A stretch of DNA of 64,000 bases from Pisolithus tinctorius (lineage: Eukaryota; Basidiomycota; Agaricomycetes; Boletales; Pisolithaceae): assembly GCA_024663395.1 (NCBI GenBank), contig JANFAH010000006.1, forward strand, positions 2,976,001 through 3,040,000. Direction: 5' to 3'. Positions 45,953 through 58,622 of this stretch are shown here, in pieces. The translations under genes and the position numbers were made by a program. The notes under the pieces are model-generated. The model had not been told where the DNA came from. It made no database searches and was given only the letters and a program-made list of their open reading frames with translations. Numbering within the stretch: the stretch's first letter is position 1; each line of letters begins with the position of its first letter.

Positions 45953-46331
45953 ACAGGATCGACGTTTTTTGCATGTGATAGGTCAGTAGATCGCCATGAG
46001 TCGTCGTTGTTTTCTTGTCGCATAATACTGTCGTCTTTTATGCGTCAGTACCCTAGCTCCAAGAAATGCTTTCCGTTAGATCGATCGGCTCGCGGTCGCG
46101 ACAGGGGCCCCCAGAGTATGTGTACAACATGTCTCCTGTGCCAAGAAACTCTCTGGACTGTACTCGACGTTTTTATTTCAACTTGAGTGAGTAGTGCTCG
46201 ACGCAAAGTTGGCACGTGACGGGCGCCTTGGACGCGTGCGAAGGACGCCGAGACATACTGCTGACATAGTATGCTTGGTCCGGACTCGGTCTTCTCCATA
46301 CTGCGAGCCAAGCACTCCTGCAGTAATTATC
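45953..46331. other. Intergenic spacer, nothing recognised
   Basis: CpG-normal sequence between two plus-strand genes, without a coding motif I can support. Confidence 0.35.
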
Positions 46332-47164
46332 ATGGACAACAGCACACGAACTTCGTTCTTGTCACCGTTCCCCATCGTAATTTACCCCCCGCTACTCGAC
46401 CTATTCGACGACGGCAAAATTAGTCCGTCTACATTGTCAGCATCGTGGTGCCACATCTACCTCCAACGGTGTCGTCTTCTAGTCAGCCTAGCGTTGTCCC
46501 ACAATCCCTCGCCATATTTGTGGCGATACCCGGCGTGGTAGTCAGTACGTTATTCCACGTCGTTGATGTGATCCACACCCCTTCCAGTCCGCGCACGAAA
46601 GATATTAGTGTCCCATCTCGCATGCGGAACGTACTAAACTCCGCTTTAGTTACAATTGGTATTTCCATCGCAGCTGTATTCTGCGTTACGTCGAGGAGAC
46701 AAAGACAGCCCACGGACGTACACTTGTTAACGTCCCCAGGTGATGAAAGGCAGTGGCATCAGGAACTTCGACCACGACCGCAAGATTCTCCACAATCGGA
46801 AGCTCCTTTTTCCTATAGACAATCACCTGCTCGCAGTTCAGTCGGTGAAGTATCAGCGAAAAGACCTGAATCGCCTATTGAATGGGCGAGTACACACTCT
46901 ACTCCAATTCGTATTAACAGCCCCGCCGCCTCAATTGCCGCATCACCTTCACCCCCGCTGCCTCAGGCGGAAACGAAGGCACAACTGTCTGAGTGTCGTA
47001 ATGTGGAAGCCCGGCCAGAAGGAGAAGAGCCGTTTGCAAAACCTGTATGTACAACGACCGCTTCTTTTCTTTTCTCTGGAAGAGGAAAATGGGAACTGAT
47101 GCCTGGCCTCATTTTTCGAGGTTGTAACTACTCTACCTACGGCACGCATCGTACGTTCATCTAA
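46332..47164 (+). CDS. Possible small two-helix membrane protein, unknown
   Basis: The first piece starts MDNSTRTSFLSPFPIVIYPP. The second frame (from about 46480) has two hydrophobic helices, PQSLAIFVAIPGVVVSTLFH and NSALVTIGISIAAVFCV, then a long cytosolic-type tail rich in Ser, Pro and charged residues (SPIEWASTHSTPIRINSPAA). A 38-nt intron with donor gtggtg and acceptor tctag would join them as LSAS-QPSVVP; that is short for a fungal intron, so the join is uncertain. The tail frame is open for over 200 codons. No family recognised. Confidence 0.4.
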
Positions 47165-50000
47165 TTCCCCCTCCCCTTCTTCCACACCACTTCCTTCTCT
47201 TCCTAATCCGACTTAAATTATTCATCTTCCAACTCTTTCGTTATTTATCCGTCACGATCGCTGACGTGAATGTGCAGGTCTCTACAAGAGGGAATCGACC
47301 CTCCCAGACGGAACAACTCGGTAGCGCTTCTAGTAGCACTTGCGACATAGGAAGGTAGACCATCGTCAACTTACACGTGTCGAGTATCGATTCATTGGGA
47401 TGATTCATGTCATTCATGCCGATTGTTCCGTCACGCCATCTTGTCATCGCACGCTGTGTATCATCGATATGGTTGTCGCAGCACTGTATTTCCTTGGACT
47501 TTGAAATGGATCTGAGAAACTACCAAAAGTCCCTATGCATTGCCCACTTATCGTACATCCTCCATTCATGCCTTTACGTAGCCCCCGCTATCGGATAAGG
47601 TAATGCGTGCCCCTTGCTCACATCTAGTAACTCATTCCTACGTATGCGATGCTGATGACATCTTCACATGGAGAACGCAGCACGTAATTAAGTTGCAAGT
47701 GAGTCGGCGGGATTAGTATCATAATCTACCTTGATGGTACATACTTCTGTAGCAACCTTCCCTGGACTTGTCTTTTCTCTACACAACTTAACCACATCGG
47801 CGCCGTCTTCCGATTCCCAAGCATTCGATGTATCCCCGATGTGAGCAGGAAGAGTAAGTCACATCAATAGAAGTAAGTCATTCCGACCAAGGAGGTTCGA
47901 CACTACCGAACACAGACTAGCTGATTGATCGGTGGGAGAGGCCCGCTGCACTGCACGGCACGAAGACCTTTCCGAAGGGACCTGAAACCTGAGGGGTTGA
48001 GGGGAGGCTAAGCGTACTTGGTTCCTGTGATCCCTCCGATCTGATAGGGATGTCGGTGCGAGTGATACAACGGTAGTGGTGGTTGAAGAATGAATGATCA
48101 TCGAAGGGAGGGAATACCAATATTCCTCCGGGTAAGCCTTAGCCGACTGCCGTAAAACTCATAGACACTCAATCTGGTTGTGCCACCAACTCGAGCATGA
48201 GCGTACACTTCCAACTAGGTGTGTACACAACGCTGACCTCCGTGTCGGCTTCCGATAGCCAAGACCACTTTCACAACCCTTAGGTTGTCGTTAGATACCG
48301 TACAATTTACAACACACGTGTAAGTTCTACCATAGGGCTAAGCCCCTTAAGGACCATAAACAACAAAACAAAAAAAGGTGTGTACATACCTCTCTTGTCC
48401 GTTATACACTGCGAATGCGCTCACAAAATACAGTTTTTTTTCGGGAATCATAGGTTATCAAAGTTGATACGCTTATTGAACAGAGGCCCGTGACATTGGT
48501 GATTGGACTGCTAGTGTGAACGGTATTCTAACATTTCAGCCCTCTGTTCCGTCGGGGATTTTCTGAATCGGCGAATCGGCTTGGTAGCCCGATTATGGCT
48601 ATGCGTGAGTATTCGAGTGGGTTGCGGTAACAAGCATTTCTTCAGATTACTCGGAGGGACTTAGTACACTCGAAACCTCCGTTCTCCGCCGTGGGAGAAC
48701 GTTTGCAATATCAAGTATTGACATAGCCAGGCGCCACGCTCAAACTTACAGTTCACAATCATGCTACACTGAATCGCTCAAACATCAATTAAAACGTGTG
48801 GTTGTAACGCTTGCAATAGCCGGCAGGTGGACATCGTCCGACGGATATCACCCCTACAGCGTGCTCGCAGCTCACACAGCTCGACGGATTCCAAACCCAA
48901 GGAACGTTCTTGCTATGCACAAGAAATCTTAGCTTGATCCCCCCTCAGAGTCCATCCATGGATCTGTGATCTCCTGCCTACCGCGGTTATGCTGCTATAC
49001 GCTGACGTGACTCTCCCCTGAGTCCGCATGGAGTCCCGCTTGATCGGTCATCTATCTCAAGAACCTGTGCACCACCATCCATTCCGCGTTCGGAGGTTTC
49101 CCTCTTCTCCACCACCACATCTGCTTCGTCGATATTCGGCTTCCCTTTCTCACGTGCCCATCGTAGACCAGTTCGACCAAGGTGCTGTACACACACGCAC
49201 ACATACATTTGATTGTGTATACCAAATATCTTGATTTGAAAAGTTTTTAGAAGCAGGAGCAGTGGAATGGGGGACGGTCGCCCATACTATGTGTCCCACC
49301 GATCCATCGATTGAGTGGTGTTAATGTGCATATTCCACTGCGAGAACCACAGAGATAACGAAGACGCAGGGCTAGGCTGACTGACTGTGCACAACAAGGC
49401 ATTCGCCGTCCTTGGACTTACTCTTTCTTCCCAGGATTCCTGTGGTATCCCTGACAACAGCAGACCTAGGCCATGAAGCCATGATGATGGATCGTACCAG
49501 CCCTGTCTTCGGGCTGCGCCCTGACCTACCACTAGGAGCCCTCGCAACACCGCGCAGCTTCGTTTAATTAAGCCCTGAAGAACCCTCTCTGTCATTGTCA
49601 TCCCGTAAACACACACGGAGAAAGGTCGCCGTCATGTCCATTCTCCCCATTTACACTCATAGCTTGTAGCGAACCTGCTATTGTCATCCATCTGCCACGC
49701 ACCAACCTGGTACGTACCGAGCGTACGGAATACACATGACTGACCTTGGGACCATGGGGACCCTGAAGTGCCCACGAAGCTATGGTGCAAAATATGCCAT
49801 GTCCTACCATCTGCCTCTGACAACGAGGTTTCTAGATAGTATGCTGGTGGAAGCACCTAGGACGATTAATTCAGATACACGAGGAACCTTGAACACGATC
49901 CGGTAACCTTGTTTTTAGCGGCACATCATCTCACTTCGTCCCACCTCCACAGACTTCCGTCCAACGAATCTAACACGCACTGAAGAGCTTGCATATGTGA
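47165..50000 (-). other. Region with coding-like minus-strand exons, unassigned
   Basis: Several short minus-strand stretches look like exons: RAMTRWRDGTIGMNDMNHPN (about 47440-47340), AWESEDGADVVKLCREKTSP (47820-47760), SEADTEVSVVYTPSWK (48270-48210), FVSAFAVYNGQERG ending at a donor gtatgt (48430-48390), and ETSLSEADGRTWHILHHS (49830-49760). They do not join into one model by eye and no family is recognised. Two of them, around 47790 and 48250, look like diverged copies of each other. CpG content is normal. Confidence 0.3.
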
Positions 50001-53000
50001 GGATAAAACCAAGAGGTCTACAAACCCGCGGCGACGCGGAGTAGCAAATTGCCGAAATCCATTAGACATTCGGTCGCCGTGACCACACAAGCGAGTTATT
50101 AGTTCGGTTATCAGTGACACATGACATGACGCGCTACCTATCTATCGTCCCCCCTTCGCGGATGTTGTATGTACTCTGTTGCTGTGTGGGTGCGTGTGTA
50201 TGCGCTTACTTATATTTTCATTATGGATATGTCTGTGACAGATACTTCGTTGCAAAGTCTCATCGTATGCTGAGGTGCATGCGTACGGCCGCGCATGATA
50301 ACGACCCTGGTGGTGGATGGACTCCTGCAGCACACACCTTATGTAATTACTGACCTCTGGACCTCTTTTTTTCTGATGGTCTTTTTATCCGATCTTGATT
50401 CGCACTTGAACCACGGTTTCAATGGGCAAGTGGTAACCAGCAATGCGCACACGCCAAGACTCCACACCCACGACTTTAACCATTCTTAGCGAAACATCCA
50501 TTCCGATCTCGCCACAAGCATCGACTTGCCACTGGCCCACTGGTGGAGCAGGAGAAGCAGCAGGATCAGCTGTTACGTTCGGCATTTCCCGCCGACACTG
50601 CATCTTCATATCTCCTTTTTCTTAAGACGTCCTTCTCAAGGGATCCACCGTTCCAGGAAAGTGCGATAGGTTAACTAGCCGATTTCAGGGTCAGGAGGAA
50701 AACTGCAGTAGCCCTGGCCAGTAGTGGTAATCACACGATCGACCAATTTGTTACCTCTTATTGTTTTTTAATACCCACGGGTAGTTTGCGTCCTTGTCTT
50801 ATGGTCAGTCCAGACTCCAACCACCGTGATATCGATGGCATTATCACCCTGCGCCCCGGGCTATGGCGTTCGCGTGTACGCACGTTTTACAACCCTCCGG
50901 CGCATTTGAAATAGGGAGAAAAACTACCGCGGAGTTTGAGAGGGAGCGACCGTCGCCGCAAGGAACCGTGTCACGACGTCATACGAACTCGTATGACAAC
51001 CGTTTGGAAATGTCGAAGCGTGTGAATGGGGTGGGGTCAGTGTTATCCGCACACGGAACGTTGTGGGCATTTCGGGGTTTCGGTAAGGTTGGAGGCCGAT
51101 TGCCAAGACCACATGTGCATGAGGGGATTTTACTTCTCTGGCCCTCGGTGTTGCGCTAGGTGGTCCGTTCTATCCGTCTGATACCAACACACGATGCGGA
51201 TTTCGGTAAGCAACGTAGAAAGGGTACAAGGCACTGCCGATCTCGGTCGATAATCAGACAAGAGTAACCACACGAGTATGTGTTATCTATCGCGGTCCGC
51301 CTGACAGACGAAGCTGAACCAGCTTTATCCACGGCCATTGCGGGAAAAAGGCTCGGCGAATTTGACAGGGGAGATGCGCGGGCGGCTGACAAGAGTGGGT
51401 AAGATGGATACTTACAATGTCACATGCCAGATGGACGGGGTATTGCATGCATGTGCGCGGAGCGTGCATTGATCGCACACATCCAACTTGTGTTAGACAA
51501 GGGTTCAGTTCCGTCGTGGCAATAGCAGTACTCGAAACATGATCATATGCAAAATAGGACCGACGTGTCCCTAAGACGCGAGGACAGAAGAAGCCAAGAT
51601 AAGGGCTGATTTGCCTTTTCGCGCGTTCCTGTGAAGTATCGAGCACGCGCGGCGTGCACACATGATTAAGGCCGCAAGGATCCGAACGAATCTCTAATCT
51701 GTCACGGGTGGCTTGCTTGTGATATCGACCACCCTAATGTATGACGAATCATGGCATTCGGGGCTGTGAAGTCCGAGGGGACAGATGATAAACTGGCGGG
51801 GAAGGTCGTGTGCAAGCCAAGAGCGACCGCAAGTAGCGTTCCACCACCTGTGGGATAAAAAGAAGAAGCATGACGTTCCAGAAGATGGGAAGAGAAGACG
51901 CGAGGCTGTGATAGTTGTGGGCTGACGATGGAGTGGGTAAACATCTACCTAACACGGCAAAAAATGCTCGAAACACGGATGCAGGCCTGGACCGAGCGGC
52001 CTGCCGCATGTTCGGAAAGAGAGAAATATGCTGGAGGTTGTTTCGCCATAAGATGTTCGACCCCTAGTAGCATGCATGTTGTTAGAAATCAATGGTCGGA
52101 AGCAGTTGCTTGGTAGTATGTATGGGGTCGTGTTGATGATACTCAATAGGGCGCAGGGAAGGGATTTAATATCGATATATCACGATATCGATATCGGATG
52201 GATGGATGGATGGGATAGATGAGACTTGAGCGCCACGAGGGACTGACCATTGATGGAAGTGTGGGCTGATATGATGGGAAGAGAGGACAAGACAGAGGAG
52301 ACTATTGTAAGTTGTAATTTATGTACGACGTAGAGTGCGTAAAAATACCGCACGCGTATTATTGCAAGCCGAAAATACTACTGCACCGTCCGAAAATAAA
52401 ACAGTACAAAGTATTCAGCGAACACTTCTTCGACACGGTGGTACTTGATGAATGGGGAATAGCACCGTGGGGAGGTGGAGAGGAAGAACTTCGTGGGTCA
52501 CCGGTCAGGAATGGGAATACGTGCAAGGGCCGCCGAAATACACTCGAATGCAGTGCCGTCACACGGAAAAAACCGTGGAGTACTGGCATGTCATAATAGG
52601 CCGCCGAGACCAACGATGACCAACGTTCCCTCGTCGACAGACCCATATGGACTCTGCCTATGTGGTCTCCCAACCTCACCTGCGCAGTACGCAGCCATAA
52701 TAGTATGAGCTCTATGCCAGACATTATTTTTGGGACCGAGTTATTTTTGGGAGATTTTTATATATATTTTAATTTGTTGCTGGCACGGTCTGACTACAGG
52801 TGATGACGTCGGTTACTAATCGATCAGGTACAAATTGGCGAGCCGTCCCTGCGGCATCGCGGCACACGACTGCGAGGGCTTCCAACAAAAGGGCGCACCG
52901 GGCTATTGGACGCGATCGAGCGCCATGAAGGAAAGAGAGATAGAAAATGAAGAAAAAACACATCCAGATTCCTGGTGTGGTCGACGGCATGCCGATAACT

Positions 53001-53322
53001 CCGATTGAGTTGCTTCCGCCCACTGGTGACAAGGGTGTGAAGTGGGGAATATAGCAATATTATTGTGGTTGGTTGTCGAGGAGGTGTGGGTAAACCAACT
53101 TCCGCAGACCTGGTTAGTAAGGAAGAATCCGATTCGAATCTGAGGGCATAAAAAGGAAATGGAATCCGGAGAGATGGGATCTGAGCGCTCTTCGGCACCC
53201 GGACTCGCGGAATTTACAAGGGAGAGAGGAGAGGGCTAAATGTTAAGATAGAAACACGCCGGGACCCCCTCTGCTCAGCCTCCTCCTCCCTCCCCATCCA
53301 ATTCTTCTTCCTGCTACTAGTC
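50001..53322. other. Gene-poor stretch, no gene supported
   Basis: CpG-normal sequence with many open frames of ordinary random length on both strands but no motif I can name. Open frames around 50863-51159 (+) and 51287-51661 (-) lack supporting features. The part just before 53323 is pyrimidine-rich (cctcctccctccccatcc), as is common upstream of fungal start codons. Confidence 0.35.
52168..52216. repeat. Palindromic ATCGAT/TATCGATA run and (GGAT)n microsatellite
   Basis: Nearly self-complementary atatcgatatatcacgatat is followed by about four units of ggat. It is a short simple-sequence region. Confidence 0.75.
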
Positions 53323-55437
53323 ATGGGCAGGCGAAAGATCGAAATTCAACCCATCACAGTGAGTGTCAACCCACGCTGTGGGTCTTGTCTGCAGGGCGAT
53401 GACTGTAATCACTGACTGACTGCGCTGCGCTTTTCCAACCCGCCATCGCCATATTTACACTCGACCCTCTTTCTGCGCCGTTCTTCTTCCATCTTTAAAC
53501 TGCTCCTCTCTGACCACCATAAACATAGCACGAGCGTAATCGCTCAGTCACTTTTTTAAAGGTAAACCTGTTGAGTCTATTTTTGCTCAGCGAGTCTTGG
53601 CACTCAATTATTATTATCGTCCCGTACCTGCCCACTACTACCCCACAGCGAAAGAATGGCCTCTTCAAGAAAGCATACGAACTAGGAGTCCTATGCTCCG
53701 TAGACGTTGCCGTCATCATATTTGGTATGTGCCATCTCCTCTGCCGCCTCCCTTTCCAGTTCACGAGTCGTCCATATGTCGGATATATTCTACAGAGGAG
53801 CGCCCAGGACATCACGTAAAGCTCTACCAGTACTGCTCAGGAGACGTCCAAGACATTGTTCAACGTCATATCAGGGCATGTCCTTCCTTCCGCCTTTCTC
53901 CATTTCCCTCATTCATTAATGTCGGTTTCCCCTTATAACTAGTATGACGGCGAAAAAGATACCCGTTTTCCCCATGACTTTGCCAACAACGCCAACAGCG
54001 GCAAGGCAGACGACGCCGCTGACGCCGAGGAGGAAGATGCCGAAGAAGAAGAGCACGAGTCGCGCAGTACCGTCAAAAAGTCATCTAACCCCAAGCTCAA
54101 GCAGGAGTACAACAACAATGGAAAGGCCGTTGTGCCGCCCACTCCTACCGACTCGAACCTTGGTAGCGTAGACGTATGTGGTCCAAATGTCACTTTACTC
54201 TCGCCATACGCTCATCCTACGGGACAGGTCGGGGACTACAGCTTCCATGGTTTACATCGACACGCGGCACTACCCGCACCAACATTGCATCCCCATTCCC
54301 AGCTTCCTTCCGCCTCAACAGCTCCATCTCTGCCTATATCTACGGAGAGACACACCTCTTCCCGATTGCCTCTATCCACCAATGGTCAGTCTCCACCTTT
54401 CTTCTGTTCGGCTACTAATGTGAACCGGCCACCAGGCAGCGCCACCAAACTCTCGGGCGACGAAGCGCTTCTCAATAGCAGTTACATTCCCTCGCCTACG
54501 TCCGCATCATCGTCGGGATATCGCCATAACGGTCAATCACTATCATACACTCCCTATCTAGGATCGCCGGCCTCCTCTCTTCTCGGGTCGTCGTTCGACT
54601 TTCCTTCTTCGTCATCAGCACCGAGAGGCGGGCATGTACCCATCTCTCGGGACGGCTTGTACAGCCAACGTTCCTCGACGTACCCACCTTTGCACAATCA
54701 CGACCCTCAAGGACAACTGCAAAGTGTTTATCAGCAGCAGCAACCCCACCACCCCTTAATACGTCACTCTCTCGGTCAGCACTCTCACTCGAACCTGTCT
54801 CAATCCCAATCCCAACCAAGCGATTTGTTCCCTGAAATGCTGGATTCCGCTGACGGCCATGCACATCACTCAACTCATCATCGGCCATTGTCGTCATCAT
54901 CCCAACTACCACATTTCACGGCTATGGATTGGCCGACTCATGGACCCGCGACTGCAGCACCGCGGCAGACGCCGCCCCAAGAAGGAGGCCATCAGGAGCC
55001 GACAGCAGGTATGTACTTTCGATCTAGTTGGGCCTGGTACCCATATCTCCCCGTGCCTTTCCATGTGTATACATATTGATAAACGCGGCATACGTCGTTT
55101 TGCGCATTCACATTCAGGGCAACCGCCGAACAACACATCCTGGCTTGACTTCCTCTCCCATGGCACATCAAATTCGGGACATCCTCTGCAACTGTCCCTT
55201 CCCTCCGCTGAACGCGACTATACGAATGCGACGAGCGGGATGTCTGGGTCGGAGCGGGAGGCTGGGGTGGGTATAGGAGGGGGTGGTGTGGGTGGCGGGG
55301 GATTGATGATGTCACCTACTTCGGCGTCGAGGAAACGACCCCGCACAACCTCATGTATCGAAGAGGGGAAAAGGCATTCTCCGTTGGGTGTCGGTATCAG
55401 CACAAGTGCAAGTGGGAGGAAGAAAGAAGAGGGGTAA
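53323..55437 (+). CDS. RLM1: MADS-box transcription factor, MEF2/Rlm1 type
   Basis: DNA-binding factor of the type that acts at the end of cell-wall-integrity MAP kinase signalling in yeasts. Exon 1 (53323-53358) encodes [12 protein letters not shown], exon 2 (53529-53561) [11 protein letters not shown], exon 3 (from 53649) [20 protein letters not shown] and AVIIF, together one complete MADS box. Exon 4 continues [20 protein letters not shown]. After it comes an acidic/Lys-rich segment ([20 protein letters not shown]) and a long Ser/Pro/His/Gln-rich tail, then a Gly-rich stretch ([16 protein letters not shown]) and a basic motif [14 protein letters not shown], ending at TAA 55435-55437. The symbol rests on the box sequence only; SMP1-like is possible. 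Splitting the MADS box over three tiny exons is notable. Confidence 0.85.
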
Positions 55438-56222
55438 TAAACGACTTCGATGAACCTCCCACTTGAGAGATGAATCCGACAGTGGTCCATCCCAGGTTGG
55501 TGCTACAAGTTTTGTCATCCCGTGCGCGCGCACACCCCGTCCTCGTATTGGTAAGGTACGTGCGCAGTTAGATAGACGTATCCTGATGTTGAAAAGTTTT
55601 TGGACGACCACGGTGGTGCCATTGCGTACATATACCTAGGTATATCTCCGTAATAATGGACGCTCATGGACCCTTTCTTTTTCTGTTTTGTGCACCTTTC
55701 AATTGCCAAGAGATCATCTTATCATTCTTCTCCACGTGTTCAATACATATGTGTACCACTCCCCATACTTATTATTGCCTCCGCGTAATGGGGACGCACT
55801 GTGATCGGATGGCTGCAAATGAAGTCTTGCGGGCTCGACCATGAGACAGACAAAATCACAAGACTCTTTAACCTTTGGAGGCCTCACCTACGTGGCTCAG
55901 CTCGCTGAACACGCTCGACAGCTATTCCACTATTCATGGTGATGATCTGTAACCATCATCCCCCGATGGGCGGGCTACCCATATCTCCAGCCTGATTGGC
56001 AGCTGCAGGTGGGAATATGAAGTATTTGTCTCTATCATGATTGTCTAGTCCTCTTCGTACTTTCTTTGGCTGCATCTTTATCCGTGTCGACTCAGTAGCC
56101 TCTTGTACCATGCAAGACCTCCTCTACAGTCACCTGACCCATGGGTCACAGATTGTATGGGAGCCAGGTATAGCTCATCAACTCCACTATACCAAGCCAA
56201 ACATGGGTGCCCCCTAGCTTCC
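55438..56222. other. 3' flank of the MADS gene, right border of the CpG-normal block
   Basis: No gene is supported. CpG is normal up to about 56150 and then falls sharply. Confidence 0.4.
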
Positions 56223-56417
56223 CTATGGCAGTTTCATTTGATGTGATGAACAATGCAGATAGGGACAGGGAGGGAAATGAGATGGATGGGAAGAGTTTGA
56301 ACTGCCAGTGTTGACATCAAGGTCATAATAGGTGGAGGGGCTGCTGACACCAATACTGGTAGTGTACAGTATGGATGCCAAACTAGTGGCAGTTCTTGTT
56401 AGGGGGCATGAGTGCAA
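56223..56417 (-). pseudogene. Aspartic protease exon fragment, active site DTG changed to NTG
   Basis: The minus strand reads LASILYTTSIGVSSPSTYYD followed by LDVNTGSSN, collinear with the exon of the intact protease that reads YTTSVGISSPPTYYNLVVDT and GSSN (15470-15550). The catalytic Asp codon is AAC here (56310-56312); the intact gene has GTCGAC where this copy has GTCAAC, a CpG to CpA change. No other protease exon was recognised nearby. It is an isolated relic of a paralogue, with no sign of function. Confidence 0.8.
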
Positions 56418-58231
56418 TTGGCATCAGGTGATCTCTGCAAGTATGCACCTGAACATTGGAATATTGTCTGAGTCATACTGAGTTGTGGTGAGAAGTACTG
56501 TGTGGGGAGTGTAAGCAAGGAACTGCATCCTGGTGGCTAGTGGAGGGGTATGGTGTTACATTTGTACAAAAATTATTTGATGTTGGGAATAATCTATTAG
56601 TGCTAGGAATTTACTTATTGTGTGGGACAAATAAAGTCATGTGCAGGGTGGAGGAGATTCTGTGTCCTGCAACCAAAGTTGATTATGTAAGCACTCACAT
56701 CACACTAGCTTTGATTGTAGTTAGGCCTACCTGATGGCTTCATCTCCTATGTACAGATATGACTCATATACTGTATACATAAGATTCTAGTGGCACATTG
56801 TTATGACTATACTGTGCTAAGACTGGCAGAAGTTTGGTAGACATGAAGGGTTAAGCCAACTATGAGTCTGTTGTGAATAATAGTACCTGATTTTGGAAGT
56901 CACCCAGTAAAACTTTCATCATCTTCACTGCACTCTCCAATACACAACATTATCCCACATACATCCCTCCATGATGTTTATGACCTCAAAGCACCAAGAT
57001 CTTGAAAGATGTAAGTCATAAGTCATGTGGTACCAGTATCTTACATGCATTTGCCATAGTCTTTTCAGTGCTGTGTGCAGACAGTGCTTTCATAGCAGGC
57101 CTGGAGCAGAACTTGCTTCCAGATGATGCAGAACAGCATGTTGCATTGGCTGGACAGGAGGCAAATATATCTCAGAGAGAAGTGACTGTAAGTGATCCCC
57201 CCCATCTCTACTTATTTTATCATTGACTCTGCATTTAGATTGCTGATTTTTGGCACCTTGCTAGTTGTCATAGACAGCTCTTTCCCCTGCAGCTCACTTG
57301 GGCTGTGTGTATATACAAGAAGAAGGAGAAAGGGGATCAGAGCACTATTTGCTTTGCAAAGTGTTCAGTGGTGAGTGGTAATCTGTGTAACCACAGTCAT
57401 TGATGGCCACTAAATAAATTTCTAGGTCAGAGGTCTTGGTCTGTGGGATGCTGCTGTACCATTAGCTCAAATGGTTGGGTGGAACCCTGATATTGCTGTT
57501 ATATGTTGTGACTATCATGTTGACACTAACTGCAAGTCCCCATACAAGAGGGGTAGGGTCCTTAATGCAGGTAATGAAGACTTGTGTCCAAGTAACATGC
57601 CTTCAGTCATTGTCCCAGCTCCTGGCAAGGAGTGGTATACTGTGGCTCTAGAGCAAAGTACCATCTTTGTCAACAGTGAAGGTGAGTGATTTACATTACA
57701 TTTAAGCTTATGCTAAGACATGATTTTGACCATCCATGGTAGGTGAGATTGAACTGGCTGTTATCTGTGGGTGCTCTGGTGGGAACCTTGATGTGCTTGA
57801 GTATGTGAATGTGGTCATATCAGAGGCTGTCAATGACTGTAATGGTGTTTGTGTCTGTTGCATGTTACCTGCTATTTCATGGTCTGACTCACCCTTCTTT
57901 CTAGCCCACCCATAGGGGAGAGATGATCCAGTATGGGTGGAATACTGGGGCTTGTCCCCTGCATGTCTTTGGATTGGTAGAAAATTTGAGGGATAGGAAA
58001 CTCACAGATGATGAGCATCATGAAAAGAATGGAGCAATCTTGGATATCCTTGCACTGACAAGGAACCTGCTGATTAGGACTCTGCTAGAGGAAGTGGTAG
58101 CTAGTGTTGCTGCAGCTTGGCTCCAAAGGATGAGCTGCTCAACAACAAGCAGCTTAGTCACCATGACAACTATTACCAAATGTAGCCTTGTGTTGCCACA
58201 TACCAAATCCACAATAATTATTTTAATACTT
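56418..58231 (+). other. CpG-poor relic with coding-like exons, unrecognised
   Basis: Plus-strand stretches AGLEQNLLPDDAEQHVALAG (about 57085-57145) and QEANISQREVTV, then after a possible intron RGLGLWDAAVPLAQMVGWNP, DIAVICCDYHVDTNCKSPYK and PSVIVPAPGKEWYTVALEQS up to 57680, read like exons of one gene; a further piece (GEIELAVICGCSGGNLDVLE) follows a short intron-like gap. I do not recognise the family. Absence of CpG suggests long exposure to CpG decay, yet the exons are largely open. Confidence 0.35.
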
Positions 58232-58622
58232 CAGTGACTTGCAAAATTGATTCAATGTTTGCACATTTTGGGTTGTTTGTTGAATTTATCAAGAACAAAG
58301 ACAAATAATACCAAAGTGTAAGTTGATGACATAAGCCATTTGCACAGGACTATCCATCAAAAAAAGAATTATGTAATTTAAATTAGTATCCATAAAGGTA
58401 TATACAATTTAAATTGCCATGTCATTGAATCAATTTTGGAAGTGTGTATCAGAGATATAGAAACTGACAATTTTAATACTTTGTATGACCTCCCTTGGCT
58501 TTTATCACTGCTTGGACCCTTCTAGACTACTTTCAATTAAATTCTGACACACTCCTGGGTCTATATTATTCCACACCACTGCCACTCTCTCCCAAACCTC
58601 CCAAACTCCCTTTGGCTATGTT

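Noticed and set aside
50863..51661. Opposed open frames at 50.9-51.7 kb as genes
   Set aside because: No splice-consistent extension, motif or signal peptide supports either.
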